This document shows positions 1 through 5,388 of a stretch of DNA of 10,738 bases, piece by piece. Position numbers and translations under genes: made by a program. Source of the stretch: an uncultured Oscillospiraceae bacterium (GTDB lineage Bacteria > Bacillota > Clostridia > Oscillospirales > Ruminococcaceae); assembly GCA_900556525.1 (NCBI GenBank), contig USOZ01000042.1, forward strand, positions 1-10,738, in the 5' to 3' direction. The stretch's first letter is position 1; the number at the start of each line of letters is the position of its first letter. The notes under the pieces were generated by a model. The model had not been told where the DNA came from. It was given only the letters and a program-made list of their open reading frames with translations, and did not search any database.

Positions 1-61
1 GCATCCGCCTGACGAAAAATCTGTCTGCGCAATCTGCATACCCGATTTAATCAGCGCTTCC
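1..61 (+). mobile_element. MITE-like element, copy 1 (right part only)
   Basis: Bases 12-61 are identical to bases 5306-5355, the right half of the complete element at 5243-5355. Bases 5-11 (CCGCCTG) match 5288-5294, so this copy lacks 11 bases (5295-5305 of the other copy). It ends in the terminal repeat CGATTTAATCAGCGCTTCC and is followed by TTAA, while the other copy is followed by CTAA, so the flanks differ. The left end lies outside the window. It carries no coding potential. Confidence 0.75.
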
Positions 62-318
62 TTAAAATTTCTCGGCAGGCGCTGTGTTTTTGTCAAATAA
101 AAGGTGAACCTGCCGCGGAAATTCTTGGAATGTTCATTATCATTTTTTGTTCTTATATAATTATTAACTTGGACGCTACGAAGGAATGACGCCGTCTGCG
201 TTTAGGCGTTCATAACTGCGCTTATTACGACTTTGCTTACAAAGTTTGCTGTTCAAGCCGTTATCATGCTTTTTTGCAAATGTGGACGGAGAAAAAATGA
301 AACAGATAATATCCGCAT
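62..318. other. Intergenic stretch without recognisable gene
   Basis: No convincing reading frame, RNA gene or promoter is seen. Two weak inverted repeats occur: CGGCAGG (73-79) with CCTGCCG (109-115), and ACGCC (189-193) with GGCGT (205-209). Neither has a T-run or other supporting signal. Confidence 0.5.
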
Positions 319-350
319 AAAAAATCAGCGGCCCGACAAAGCCGAGCCGC
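319..350 (-). terminator. Intrinsic terminator of the sugar-binding lipoprotein gene
   Basis: Read on the minus strand, GCGGCTCG (350-343) pairs with CGGGCCGC (335-328), giving an 8-bp GC-rich stem with one G-U pair and a 7-base loop. TGA and a run of six T (324-319) follow. It lies 31 bases past the stop codon at 382-384, so it ends transcription of the 382-1788 gene. Confidence 0.8.
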
Positions 351-381
351 AAAAGGAGATATGAAGAAACTCAAAAAGTAA

Positions 382-1788
382 TTATTCGATTTTTGTATTT
401 ACCGAGTCAAGCTCAGACTGGAGCGCCATTTTAATTGACTCCTTAGTTTCGGACCATGCAACTCCCGCATTGTAGGTTTCCTTTATAGGATTGTTCACAA
501 GGTCGTTAACCGTGCCATTTACCGCCGTGTAGAACTCTATTACAGGAGCCTCTTCGGTCATCTCCCTTGTTTTAAGAAGCATATTGTACATTGTTTCAGT
601 CCACTGATAGTCCTCAAAAATCTGAGAATGTTCGATCTCAAGCGCCGTTTCATTGTCGCGGCAAATCATCAGACAATCAAGGTACGCCGCAACGCCCTCG
701 GGATTTTTAGCGCCTGAGCAGAGTGTAAAGCCTGTAATCGAAGTCGGGAGATAATACTTGTCTGCATAAGGGCAGGCGGGCATCGGAACAAACCTTATAT
801 CTTCCATTTCACCGAAATCCGAAAGGTCTGCAACATACAGCGCCCATATTCCGCAGGGATAGAAAAGCGTTTTGCCTTTGCCGATATTTTCGGGGTGAAT
901 CTGCCACGAATACTCGGATTTCGGGAACGGCAAATCCTGCTTCTTCATTTCGTACATATACTGCTGAACTTTATCAATAAGCGGGTTATCGAGATTCTGT
1001 ACAATTTTTCCGTCCTTCATTCCGACATATGGAACGCCTGTTGTAAGTGAAATTGCACCCTCAAACCACCAGCCGTCGACAGCGAATTTTTCGTTTTTCC
1101 TATCGCAGAAAGCAATCATCATATCGTAAAGTGTATCCCAATTCCAATTACCCTCTTCAAGGAGAACGGCGGGGTCAGAAAGCCCGTTTTCCTCAATAGT
1201 TTTCTGATTATAGATCATCACAACGCCTGCGTCGGTGCTTGTTGCGCCAACGTAATGCTTGCCGTTAAAAACGAACTGGTCGTTTATGTTCTTCATCGGC
1301 GCCCAAAGCTCCGAATCAAAGTCCACATAATCGTCAAGCGGCATGAACATTTTACTTACCGCACCTTGAGGGAAACAGTCGAGGTCGCCCGCGCTGAACA
1401 TATCGGGAGAATCGCCCGCCGCGATCATCTTTCCGAGAGCGGTATAGCGCTCGTCCCATGTGCAGGAAATATACTCGATTTCTCCGCCGTAGGCTCCCTC
1501 GAACATTTCGAGCGAAACCTGCTTCGGCTTTCCGTCAGCAGGGTTTATGTCCCACGAGGACAAAAATTTCACGGTAGGGTTTTTCAGTTTTTCATATGTT
1601 GTTTCAACTTCCGCAAGCGCTTTTTTATCCTCTTCCGCAAGAGTTGCTGCCGCAGTCGTCGTGACGGTGGTTGCCGCCGGAAGCGCGGGCTGTGTAGATG
1701 TGCTTCTTTCGCCGCCTTTTGCGCAGGCCCCCGCGCTTATCAGCGTAAGAGCAGACATAATGCACGCAGTTGTTTTTTTACTTTTCAT
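382..1788 (-). CDS. ABC sugar importer, solute-binding lipoprotein (family 1)
   Basis: The 468-residue product is the extracellular binding subunit of a carbohydrate ABC importer, probably for oligosaccharides. The signal peptide (KSKK, then a hydrophobic core to residue 21) ends in AGAC, so Cys22 is the likely lipid anchor. A Thr/Ala-rich tether (about 29-50) precedes the globular part. Features of extracellular solute-binding family 1 are seen: AAGDSPDMF near 120-130, a GNWNWDTLYDMM segment near 213-224, a GKGKTLFYPCGIWAL hinge segment near 304-318 and a helical C-terminus. Length is normal for the family. An AAAGGA ribosome site lies 8 bases before the ATG at 1788, which also starts a good signal peptide. 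The gene follows the AraC regulator on the same strand after 218 bp and is closed by the terminator at 319-350. No permease genes adjoin it, so it must share membrane subunits encoded elsewhere. The family call is firm. The beta-glucan oligosaccharide ligand is inferred from neighbours. Confidence 0.88.
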   Translation of the reverse strand: MKSKKTTACIMSALTLISAGACAKGGERSTSTQPALPAATTVTTTAAATLAEEDKKALAEVETTYEKLKNPTVKFLSSWDINPADGKPKQVSLEMFEGAYGGEIEYISCTWDERYTALGKMIAAGDSPDMFSAGDLDCFPQGAVSKMFMPLDDYVDFDSELWAPMKNINDQFVFNGKHYVGATSTDAGVVMIYNQKTIEENGLSDPAVLLEEGNWNWDTLYDMMIAFCDRKNEKFAVDGWWFEGAISLTTGVPYVGMKDGKIVQNLDNPLIDKVQQYMYEMKKQDLPFPKSEYSWQIHPENIGKGKTLFYPCGIWALYVADLSDFGEMEDIRFVPMPACPYADKYYLPTSITGFTLCSGAKNPEGVAAYLDCLMICRDNETALEIEHSQIFEDYQWTETMYNMLLKTREMTEEAPVIEFYTAVNGTVNDLVNNPIKETYNAGVAWSETKESIKMALQSELDSVNTKIE

Positions 1789-1825
1789 AACCGTATTCCT
1801 TTCCGAATTTGTTTTGCCTTTGCTG

Positions 1826-1855
1826 TCTATATTTTACAGTACTTTCGGGATTCAA
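1826..1855 (-). promoter_or_regulatory. Candidate promoter of the binding-protein gene
   Basis: On the minus strand, TTGAAT (1855-1850) and TATAGA (1831-1826) are 18 bp apart, each matching four of six consensus positions. Transcription would start about 30 bases before the ATG at 1788. The match is modest. Read-through from the GH16-AraC operon is the alternative. Confidence 0.3.
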
Positions 1856-1906
1856 AATGTAATACGGCTGCGTTTTATGTTATATTTTTGCAGTAAAACG
1901 GATTTT

Positions 1907-2004
1907 TTATGCTCAGCACCAATTAAAAACTATACAAAAATCGAGTGTAATCTTTGAATGTATGGGTTATACTATCTATGGTTTTATTGGTGCTTAGTAT
2001 TACA
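1907..2004. repeat. Imperfect inverted repeat between regulator and binding-protein genes
   Basis: AGCACCAAT (1915-1923) is perfectly inverted as ATTGGTGCT (1986-1994). The arms extend imperfectly to about 20 bp each, with a run of A inside the left arm and of T inside the right arm. The arms enclose about 50-60 bases. The structure starts just past the AraC stop (2007). The loop is too long for a normal terminator. It could be a paired operator or a transcript stem. Confidence 0.35.
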
Positions 2005-2006
2005 TA

Positions 2007-2762
2007 TCACCGCATTTGTTCCGCAGGATTATCTCTGCGGGTTCTGAAGAATTTTTCTCTGTAACATTTCGGGGTATAACCTGTTCGCTTTTTAAAGACC
2101 TGTATAAAATGACTCTCAGAGCTAAAACAAAGACAATCCGCAATTTCAATGCAGGCATGATCGGAGTATTTAAGCATATTCTTCGCCGCTTCAATGCGCT
2201 TTCGTGTGATATATTCCGAAATCGTTATCCCTACCTCCTTGTGAAACAGCTTTGATATATATGTCGGACTCATTCCTGACACCTCCGCGAGCTTCTGAAA
2301 GCTTATCTTTGTGTGGAGGTTGTTGTAAATATAATCAAGGCAAAGAACAACGGGCTTTGGATAAATATTCGTCTTATGGATTATCTGCATACGCTCGGCA
2401 AAATCCTGAACTACCTCGCGGTGAAGAAGATTTATCTCATCTTCTGTGCGGCATTTGTCAATGCTGTTTATATAAATATCGCTGAGATTATACGCCGATT
2501 CCATTTCCATTCCACCCTCAATGCAAGAGCGTGTTATAAGCGCGACAGAGATTATCAGGTGATATTTAAGATTGCGAAGGTCGTCGGGACTGAGCCTGCC
2601 CATCTGATCGCAGTCAAGCGGCTTAAACAGCCTCTTTGCCTCATCGGGCTTACCGTCCCTGATACAGTCAAAAAAAGCCATTTCCCGCTCGTATGACAGA
2701 TGCGAAATGTTGTATTCTCTGTTTATAAATTCAAGGTGTGAAAGTTTCTTGTCTACATTCAT
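2007..2762 (-). CDS. AraC-family transcriptional regulator
   Basis: This 251-residue DNA-binding regulator probably controls the surrounding beta-glucan genes. The C-terminal 100 residues (about 140-240) form the double helix-turn-helix domain of the AraC/XylS family. Helix-turn-helix 1 lies near 153-175 (ISFQKLAEVSGMSPTYISKL) and helix-turn-helix 2 near 204-226. The family signature runs from about 188 to 236, with IADCLCFSSESHFIQVFKK and TGYTPKCYRE. The N-terminal 130 residues are a mostly helical region (LRNLKYHLI, then a stretch ending TRSCIEGG), which I recall from many clostridial AraC proteins. There is no obvious cupin motif, so the ligand cannot be guessed from the domain. A GGGAGGG ribosome site (2774-2768) lies 5 bases before the ATG. 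The gene starts 27 bp after the GH16 stop, so the two are almost certainly one transcript, giving autoregulation through the repeats at 3679-3715. Confidence 0.92.
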   Translation of the reverse strand: MNVDKKLSHLEFINREYNISHLSYEREMAFFDCIRDGKPDEAKRLFKPLDCDQMGRLSPDDLRNLKYHLIISVALITRSCIEGGMEMESAYNLSDIYINSIDKCRTEDEINLLHREVVQDFAERMQIIHKTNIYPKPVVLCLDYIYNNLHTKISFQKLAEVSGMSPTYISKLFHKEVGITISEYITRKRIEAAKNMLKYSDHACIEIADCLCFSSESHFIQVFKKRTGYTPKCYREKFFRTRRDNPAEQMR

Positions 2763-2789
2763 AATATCCCTCCCGCAGTTTTCAATTCG

Positions 2790-3590
2790 TTATTCTTCAG
2801 GGTCAAAAGGTGTGAATTTCACCCATTCATATTCTGCCGTAAGCGGCAGATTTTCGTCATTGAACGCCTTAAGCCAGCTGTTGACGCCTTTTCCGCACCA
2901 AGCGTTCATCATTATCTTACTTTCCGTAACGGGAATATTTTCGGTTACACTGTGAGCTTCGTTTCCGTCAACGTACCATACGATTTTATCTTTATGCCAT
3001 TCAAATGCATAGGTGTGAAAATCCTCGGAAGCGTCAAAGCCTAAATCGTACATATATTCGTGATTTCCCCGACCGTCGGTGAAATAGTTGAACTGCACCT
3101 TAGTCGTGTCCTTTCCGAGTATCTCGACGTCAATTTCGTCCCACGGATTGTTGTCAGACGGACCTGTGTAAGTGAAAAAAGAGGACACTACGCCGTCGTT
3201 TTTTATTGCCTTCATAGATACTTCATATCTGCCGTAGCCGTAAAAATCTTTGCTGCGAAACTCGCCGCCCGAATACGGAACGCCGCCTTTCGGAACGGTA
3301 TCATTGTCAATAATAAGCTGCATTTTCCCATCGTCAAACGTCACGTTTTTCTTTCTCCATGTAACGTTGAACATACTGCCGTTGCTCCAGCCGTCTGAAC
3401 ATTCCCAGCCGTCGGGGAGTCCGCTTGTAAAATTCGCATAACCGTGACCTTCGGGATCCTCGGGTTCGGCAGCAGACGTAGTTTCTGCTGTAACTGCCGC
3501 CGTCGTTTCTGCCGGAACTTCCTTTGCCGTGCAGGCAGAAAGCAAGCTAACAATTAAAAACGCTGAAATGATTTTCTTTGATAATTCCAT
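2790..3590 (-). CDS. GH16 lichenase (endo-beta-1,3-1,4-glucanase), lipoprotein
   Basis: The 266-residue product is a surface-anchored glycoside hydrolase of family 16 that should cut beta-1,4 bonds next to beta-1,3 bonds in lichenan and cereal beta-glucan (EC 3.2.1.73). The signal peptide ends in LLSAC, making Cys20 the lipid-bearing residue. An acidic, Thr/Ala/Glu-rich tether (21-48) leads to the catalytic jelly-roll (about 50-264). The lichenase active site WDEIDVE (150-156) has nucleophile Glu152, Asp154 and acid/base Glu156. It is followed by LGKDTTKVQFNYF, typical of the lichenase branch of GH16 rather than laminarinases. GGEFRSKDFYGYGRYEV (108-124) and MMNAWCGKGVNSWL are further lichenase motifs. 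A GGAGG site lies 8 bases before the ATG. The gene leads an operon with the AraC regulator and is driven by the consensus promoter at 3651-3680. No dockerin or carbohydrate-binding module is present. Confidence 0.94.
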   Translation of the reverse strand: MELSKKIISAFLIVSLLSACTAKEVPAETTAAVTAETTSAAEPEDPEGHGYANFTSGLPDGWECSDGWSNGSMFNVTWRKKNVTFDDGKMQLIIDNDTVPKGGVPYSGGEFRSKDFYGYGRYEVSMKAIKNDGVVSSFFTYTGPSDNNPWDEIDVEILGKDTTKVQFNYFTDGRGNHEYMYDLGFDASEDFHTYAFEWHKDKIVWYVDGNEAHSVTENIPVTESKIMMNAWCGKGVNSWLKAFNDENLPLTAEYEWVKFTPFDPEE

Positions 3591-3650
3591 AAATAAAACC
3601 TCCGCTTGAACATTGTTTCATGCTTTCATGATATCATAGGAGATGAATTC

Positions 3651-3680
3651 ATTATATCATAATCATGTCGTTTGTGTCAA
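3651..3680 (-). promoter_or_regulatory. Consensus sigma-A promoter of the GH16-AraC operon
   Basis: On the minus strand, TTGACA (3680-3675) and TATAAT (3656-3651) both match consensus perfectly with an 18-bp spacer. Transcription should start near 3644, about 54 bases before the GH16 ATG at 3590. The -35 box overlaps the first of two direct repeats (3679-3694). Confidence 0.82.
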
Positions 3681-3715
3681 ATTCATGACATTTTCTATAA
3701 AATTTGTGACATTTT
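3679..3715 (-). promoter_or_regulatory. Tandem 21-bp-spaced operator, AraC type
   Basis: Two direct repeats of form AAATTNNTGACATTTT (plus strand) occur at 3679-3694 and 3700-3715. They agree at all 14 defined positions and are offset by exactly 21 bp, two helical turns. They sit immediately upstream of the GH16 -35 box, overlapping it by two bases. This is the arrangement of class II sites for AraC/XylS activators. TGTCA (3675-3679) also forms an inverted pair with TGACA (3686-3690). The AraC protein of this operon is the obvious candidate ligand, by inference. Confidence 0.65.
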
Positions 3716-3823
3716 TTATACAGTGCGGCTAAACTGACTTCCTGCCGCTCGTTAAATTCGGTTAAAAAATAGCCTGATTTTGATATAAAAGACAGCAACG
3801 TGATATCCATTGTCCTCAAAATA

Positions 3824-3832
3824 TGACATAAT
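3824..3832 (+). promoter_or_regulatory. Candidate extended -10 promoter of the GH5 gene
   Basis: TGACATAAT gives an extended -10 element (TGN plus CATAAT, five of six consensus positions) with no good -35 box 17 bp upstream. Start of transcription near 3839 would give a leader of about 36 bases. A weak promoter without a -35 would fit activator dependence. A TATAAA at 3784-3789 is an alternative. Confidence 0.35.
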
Positions 3833-3874
3833 AAAATTGCGAAAAACGCAGAATAAACCGAAAGGAACACCAAT

Positions 3875-4831
3875 ATGACTGATTTTAAAGGCTACAAAAA
3901 AGGAATAAATCTCGGTGGCTGGCTTTCACAGTGCTGCCACACGAAAGAACATTATGACAGCTTCATTACCGAAGCCGATATACGAAAAATTTCGGACTGG
4001 AAAGCCGATCATGTCCGCCTGCCTATCGACTATAATCTTATTCAGGACGAAAACGGTAATTTTATAGAGGACGGTTTCGCGTATATCGACAGCGCCGTAA
4101 AATGGAGCAGAAACACAGGACTTAACATAATTATCGACCTTCACAAAACCGCAGGATTTTCGTTCGACAAGGGTGAAAACGAATCGGGATTTTTTGAAAA
4201 CCCGACTCTTCAGGAAAGATTCTACAAACTTTGGGGGTATATCGCGCAGCGCTATGCGGTCAGCGACGGAACGATTGCTTTTGAGCTTCTTAACGAGGTC
4301 ACCGATCAAAGCTATAAGGACACCTGGAACCGCATTACCAGAAACTGCATTGAAAAAATCCGCAAATTTGCGCCGCACACATACATTCTTGTCGGCGGAT
4401 ACTGGAACAACAGTCCCGACGCCGTTCCTGACCTTGATATTCCGTATGACGACAGGGTTGTATACAATTTCCACTGCTACGACCCGCTTATATTCACTCA
4501 CCAGGGCGCACCGTGGGTTGACGGAATGGACGTAAATTTCCGACTTTCGTTTGAAAATGCCGAGCCTCCGATCACTCCCGATTTTTTTGCGGAAAGATTC
4601 AGCCGCGCTTGTGAAACCGCAAGAAAAAACGGCGCCGCCCTTTATTGCGGTGAATACGGTGTTATCGACCGTGCTTCGCCAGAGGACACATTGAAATGGT
4701 TCAAGGCGATAAACGCGGCATTTGAAAAGCTGGGAATTTCGCGCGCAGCATGGAGCTACAAGCAAATGGACTTCGGACTTTCTGACAGCCGAATGGACAG
4801 CGTCAGAAGTGAAATCATAAAGTATATATAA
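3875..4831 (+). CDS. GH5 endo-beta-glucanase, CelC-like, cytoplasmic
   Basis: The 318-residue glycoside hydrolase of family 5 has no signal peptide, so it should act inside the cell on imported beta-glucan oligosaccharides. The sequence closely follows the Clostridium thermocellum CelC pattern as I recall it: INLGGWLSQ (11-19), HVRLPIDY (46-53, with Arg48), IIDLH (86-90), FELLNE (136-141, acid/base Glu141), NFHCYDP (198-204), LYCGEYGV (256-263, nucleophile Glu260) and AAWSYKQMDF (291-300, Trp293). All catalytic residues are present, and length suits a single-domain enzyme without binding module or dockerin. An AAAGGA site lies 8 bases before the ATG. The gene diverges from the GH16-AraC operon and is closed by the terminator at 4843-4882. 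Substrate could be mixed-linkage glucan, cellodextrin or laminarin-type oligosaccharide. Family and active site are firm, specificity is not. Confidence 0.93.
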   Translation: MTDFKGYKKGINLGGWLSQCCHTKEHYDSFITEADIRKISDWKADHVRLPIDYNLIQDENGNFIEDGFAYIDSAVKWSRNTGLNIIIDLHKTAGFSFDKGENESGFFENPTLQERFYKLWGYIAQRYAVSDGTIAFELLNEVTDQSYKDTWNRITRNCIEKIRKFAPHTYILVGGYWNNSPDAVPDLDIPYDDRVVYNFHCYDPLIFTHQGAPWVDGMDVNFRLSFENAEPPITPDFFAERFSRACETARKNGAALYCGEYGVIDRASPEDTLKWFKAINAAFEKLGISRAAWSYKQMDFGLSDSRMDSVRSEIIKYI

Positions 4832-4842
4832 TCCGTAAGGCA

Positions 4843-4882
4843 AAAACGCCGCACAAAGCATTTCGCAATTGTGCGGCGTTTT
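4843..4882 (+). terminator. Strong intrinsic terminator after GH5, symmetric
   Basis: AAAACGCCGCACAA (4843-4856) pairs perfectly with TTGTGCGGCGTTTT (4869-4882), a 14-bp stem around a 12-base loop. It begins 11 bases past the GH5 stop. The arms end in A4 and T4, so it could work on either strand. On the minus strand it directly abuts the chemotaxis-receptor remnant. Confidence 0.85.
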
Positions 4883-5074
4883 AAGCTTAAATGTTCCGAT
4901 AAGCTGCTTGAGAATACCTGCCTGTCCCGAAAGTTCTTCAGAAGCTGCCGCGCTTTCCTCGACAGTTGCCGAATTTGTCTGAACAACTCCAGAAATTCTG
5001 GATATATCATAGCTGATTTTCGTCACCATCTCAGACTGTTTTATACCCGATTCGGTGATATCGCCTACAAACAA
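4880..5074 (-). pseudogene. C-terminal remnant of a methyl-accepting chemotaxis protein
   Basis: The minus strand reads 65 residues that match the end of a chemotaxis receptor: VGDITESG, ISRISGVVQTNSATVEESAA, SEELSGQAGILKQLIGTFKL and a final LK. This is the distal helix of the cytoplasmic signalling coiled coil with its typical EESAAASEELS heptads. Everything upstream (ligand-binding region, membrane segments, HAMP, signalling hairpin tip) is missing. Similarity stops near 5074, just before the inverted repeat at 5081-5118. No ribosome site precedes it. No stop codon follows FKLK either: the frame runs through the terminator and on across the opposite strand of GH5, so the true C-terminus was lost too. 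The fragment itself has no internal stop, suggesting fairly recent decay or deletion. It cannot make a working receptor. Confidence 0.82.
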
Positions 5075-5080
5075 CCGGCT

Positions 5081-5118
5081 GCCGACATGGAACGAAAGCC
5101 CATTCGTTCCATGTCGGC
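5081..5118. repeat. Perfect 16-bp inverted repeat
   Basis: GCCGACATGGAACGAA (5081-5096) is exactly inverted at 5103-5118 around a 6-base loop (AGCCCA). There is no T-run on either side, so it is not an intrinsic terminator. Its right arm contains the TTCGTTCCATGTC motif repeated downstream, so it is better read as part of an operator array. It starts 6 bases beyond the chemotaxis-receptor breakpoint. Confidence 0.8.
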
Positions 5119-5158
5119 ACTGTTATTCGTTACATATTTATAGCATTCGTTCCATGTC
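5084..5158 (+). promoter_or_regulatory. Array of TTCGTTCCATGTC motifs upstream of the GLUG promoter
   Basis: The 13-mer TTCGTTCCATGTC occurs exactly at 5103-5115 and 5146-5158 on the plus strand and at 5084-5096 inverted. A degenerate direct copy, TTCGTTACAT, lies at 5126-5135. The two exact direct copies share CATTCGTTCCATGTC (5101-5115, 5144-5158). Direct copies start 23 and 20 bp apart, about two helical turns. The last ends two bases before the -35 box at 5161. This looks like binding sites for an activator or repressor of the large surface-protein gene. The regulator is unknown. Confidence 0.6.
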
Positions 5159-5160
5159 TA

Positions 5161-5189
5161 TTGACAAACGAGGAAAAATGCACTATAAT
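5161..5189 (+). promoter_or_regulatory. Perfect sigma-A promoter of the GLUG-protein gene
   Basis: TTGACA (5161-5166), a 17-bp spacer and TATAAT (5184-5189) match the housekeeping consensus at every position. Transcription should start near 5196, giving a leader of about 190 bases that includes the whole MITE-like element at 5243-5355. Confidence 0.85.
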
Positions 5190-5242
5190 ATAAGGGAAAT
5201 TATTCTGTACAATCCTGACATAATTAAAACAGTCGGTTCTAA

Positions 5243-5355
5243 GGAAGCACTGAATAAATCGCGGCACACATCTTGCTTGCATATTTTCCGCCTGATTGCA
5301 CGAAAACGAAAAATCTGTCTGCGCAATCTGCATACCCGATTTAATCAGCGCTTCC
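5243..5355 (+). mobile_element. MITE-like element, copy 2 (complete, 113 bp)
   Basis: The ends are imperfect 19-bp terminal inverted repeats: GGAAGCACTGAATAAATCG (5243-5261) against CGATTTAATCAGCGCTTCC (5337-5355), matching at 17 of 19 positions. CTAA on both sides (5239-5242 and 5356-5359) looks like a 4-bp target duplication. An inner pair GATTGC (5294-5299) / GCAATC (5323-5328) could extend folding. There is no reading frame for a transposase, so movement would need one supplied elsewhere. It lies inside the leader of the GLUG gene, 19 bases before the ribosome site. Copy 1 is at 1-61. Confidence 0.75.
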
Positions 5356-5374
5356 CTAATTTGCACAGAAAAAT

Positions 5375-5381
5375 AAGGAGG
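5375..5381 (+). promoter_or_regulatory. Ribosome binding site of the GLUG-protein gene
   Basis: AAGGAGG lies 7 bases before the ATG at 5389 and fixes that start. It is outside the MITE-like element, so the insertion left it intact. Confidence 0.85.
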
Positions 5382-5388
5382 ATCATTT

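Noticed and set aside
352..381. AAGGAG followed by ATG and six codons ending in TAA
   Set aside because: Only 2 bases separate the site from the ATG, the peptide would have 6 residues, and nothing else supports a gene.
1555..1957. Plus-strand frames opposite the start of the binding-protein gene
   Set aside because: They are antisense to a clear signal peptide and mature protein, and have no ribosome site or recognisable product.
3652..3873. Minus-strand frame of 73 codons in the GH16/GH5 control region
   Set aside because: It has no ribosome site or family resemblance, and it overlaps the promoter and operator sequences.
3926..4879. Continuation of the chemotaxis-receptor frame across GH5
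   Set aside because: Past FKLK the translation is simply the opposite strand of the terminator and of GH5, whose catalytic motifs are all intact on the plus strand.
5081..5118. 16-bp hairpin as a terminator
   Set aside because: There is no T-run on either strand, and its arms match motifs next to the promoter, so an operator role fits better.
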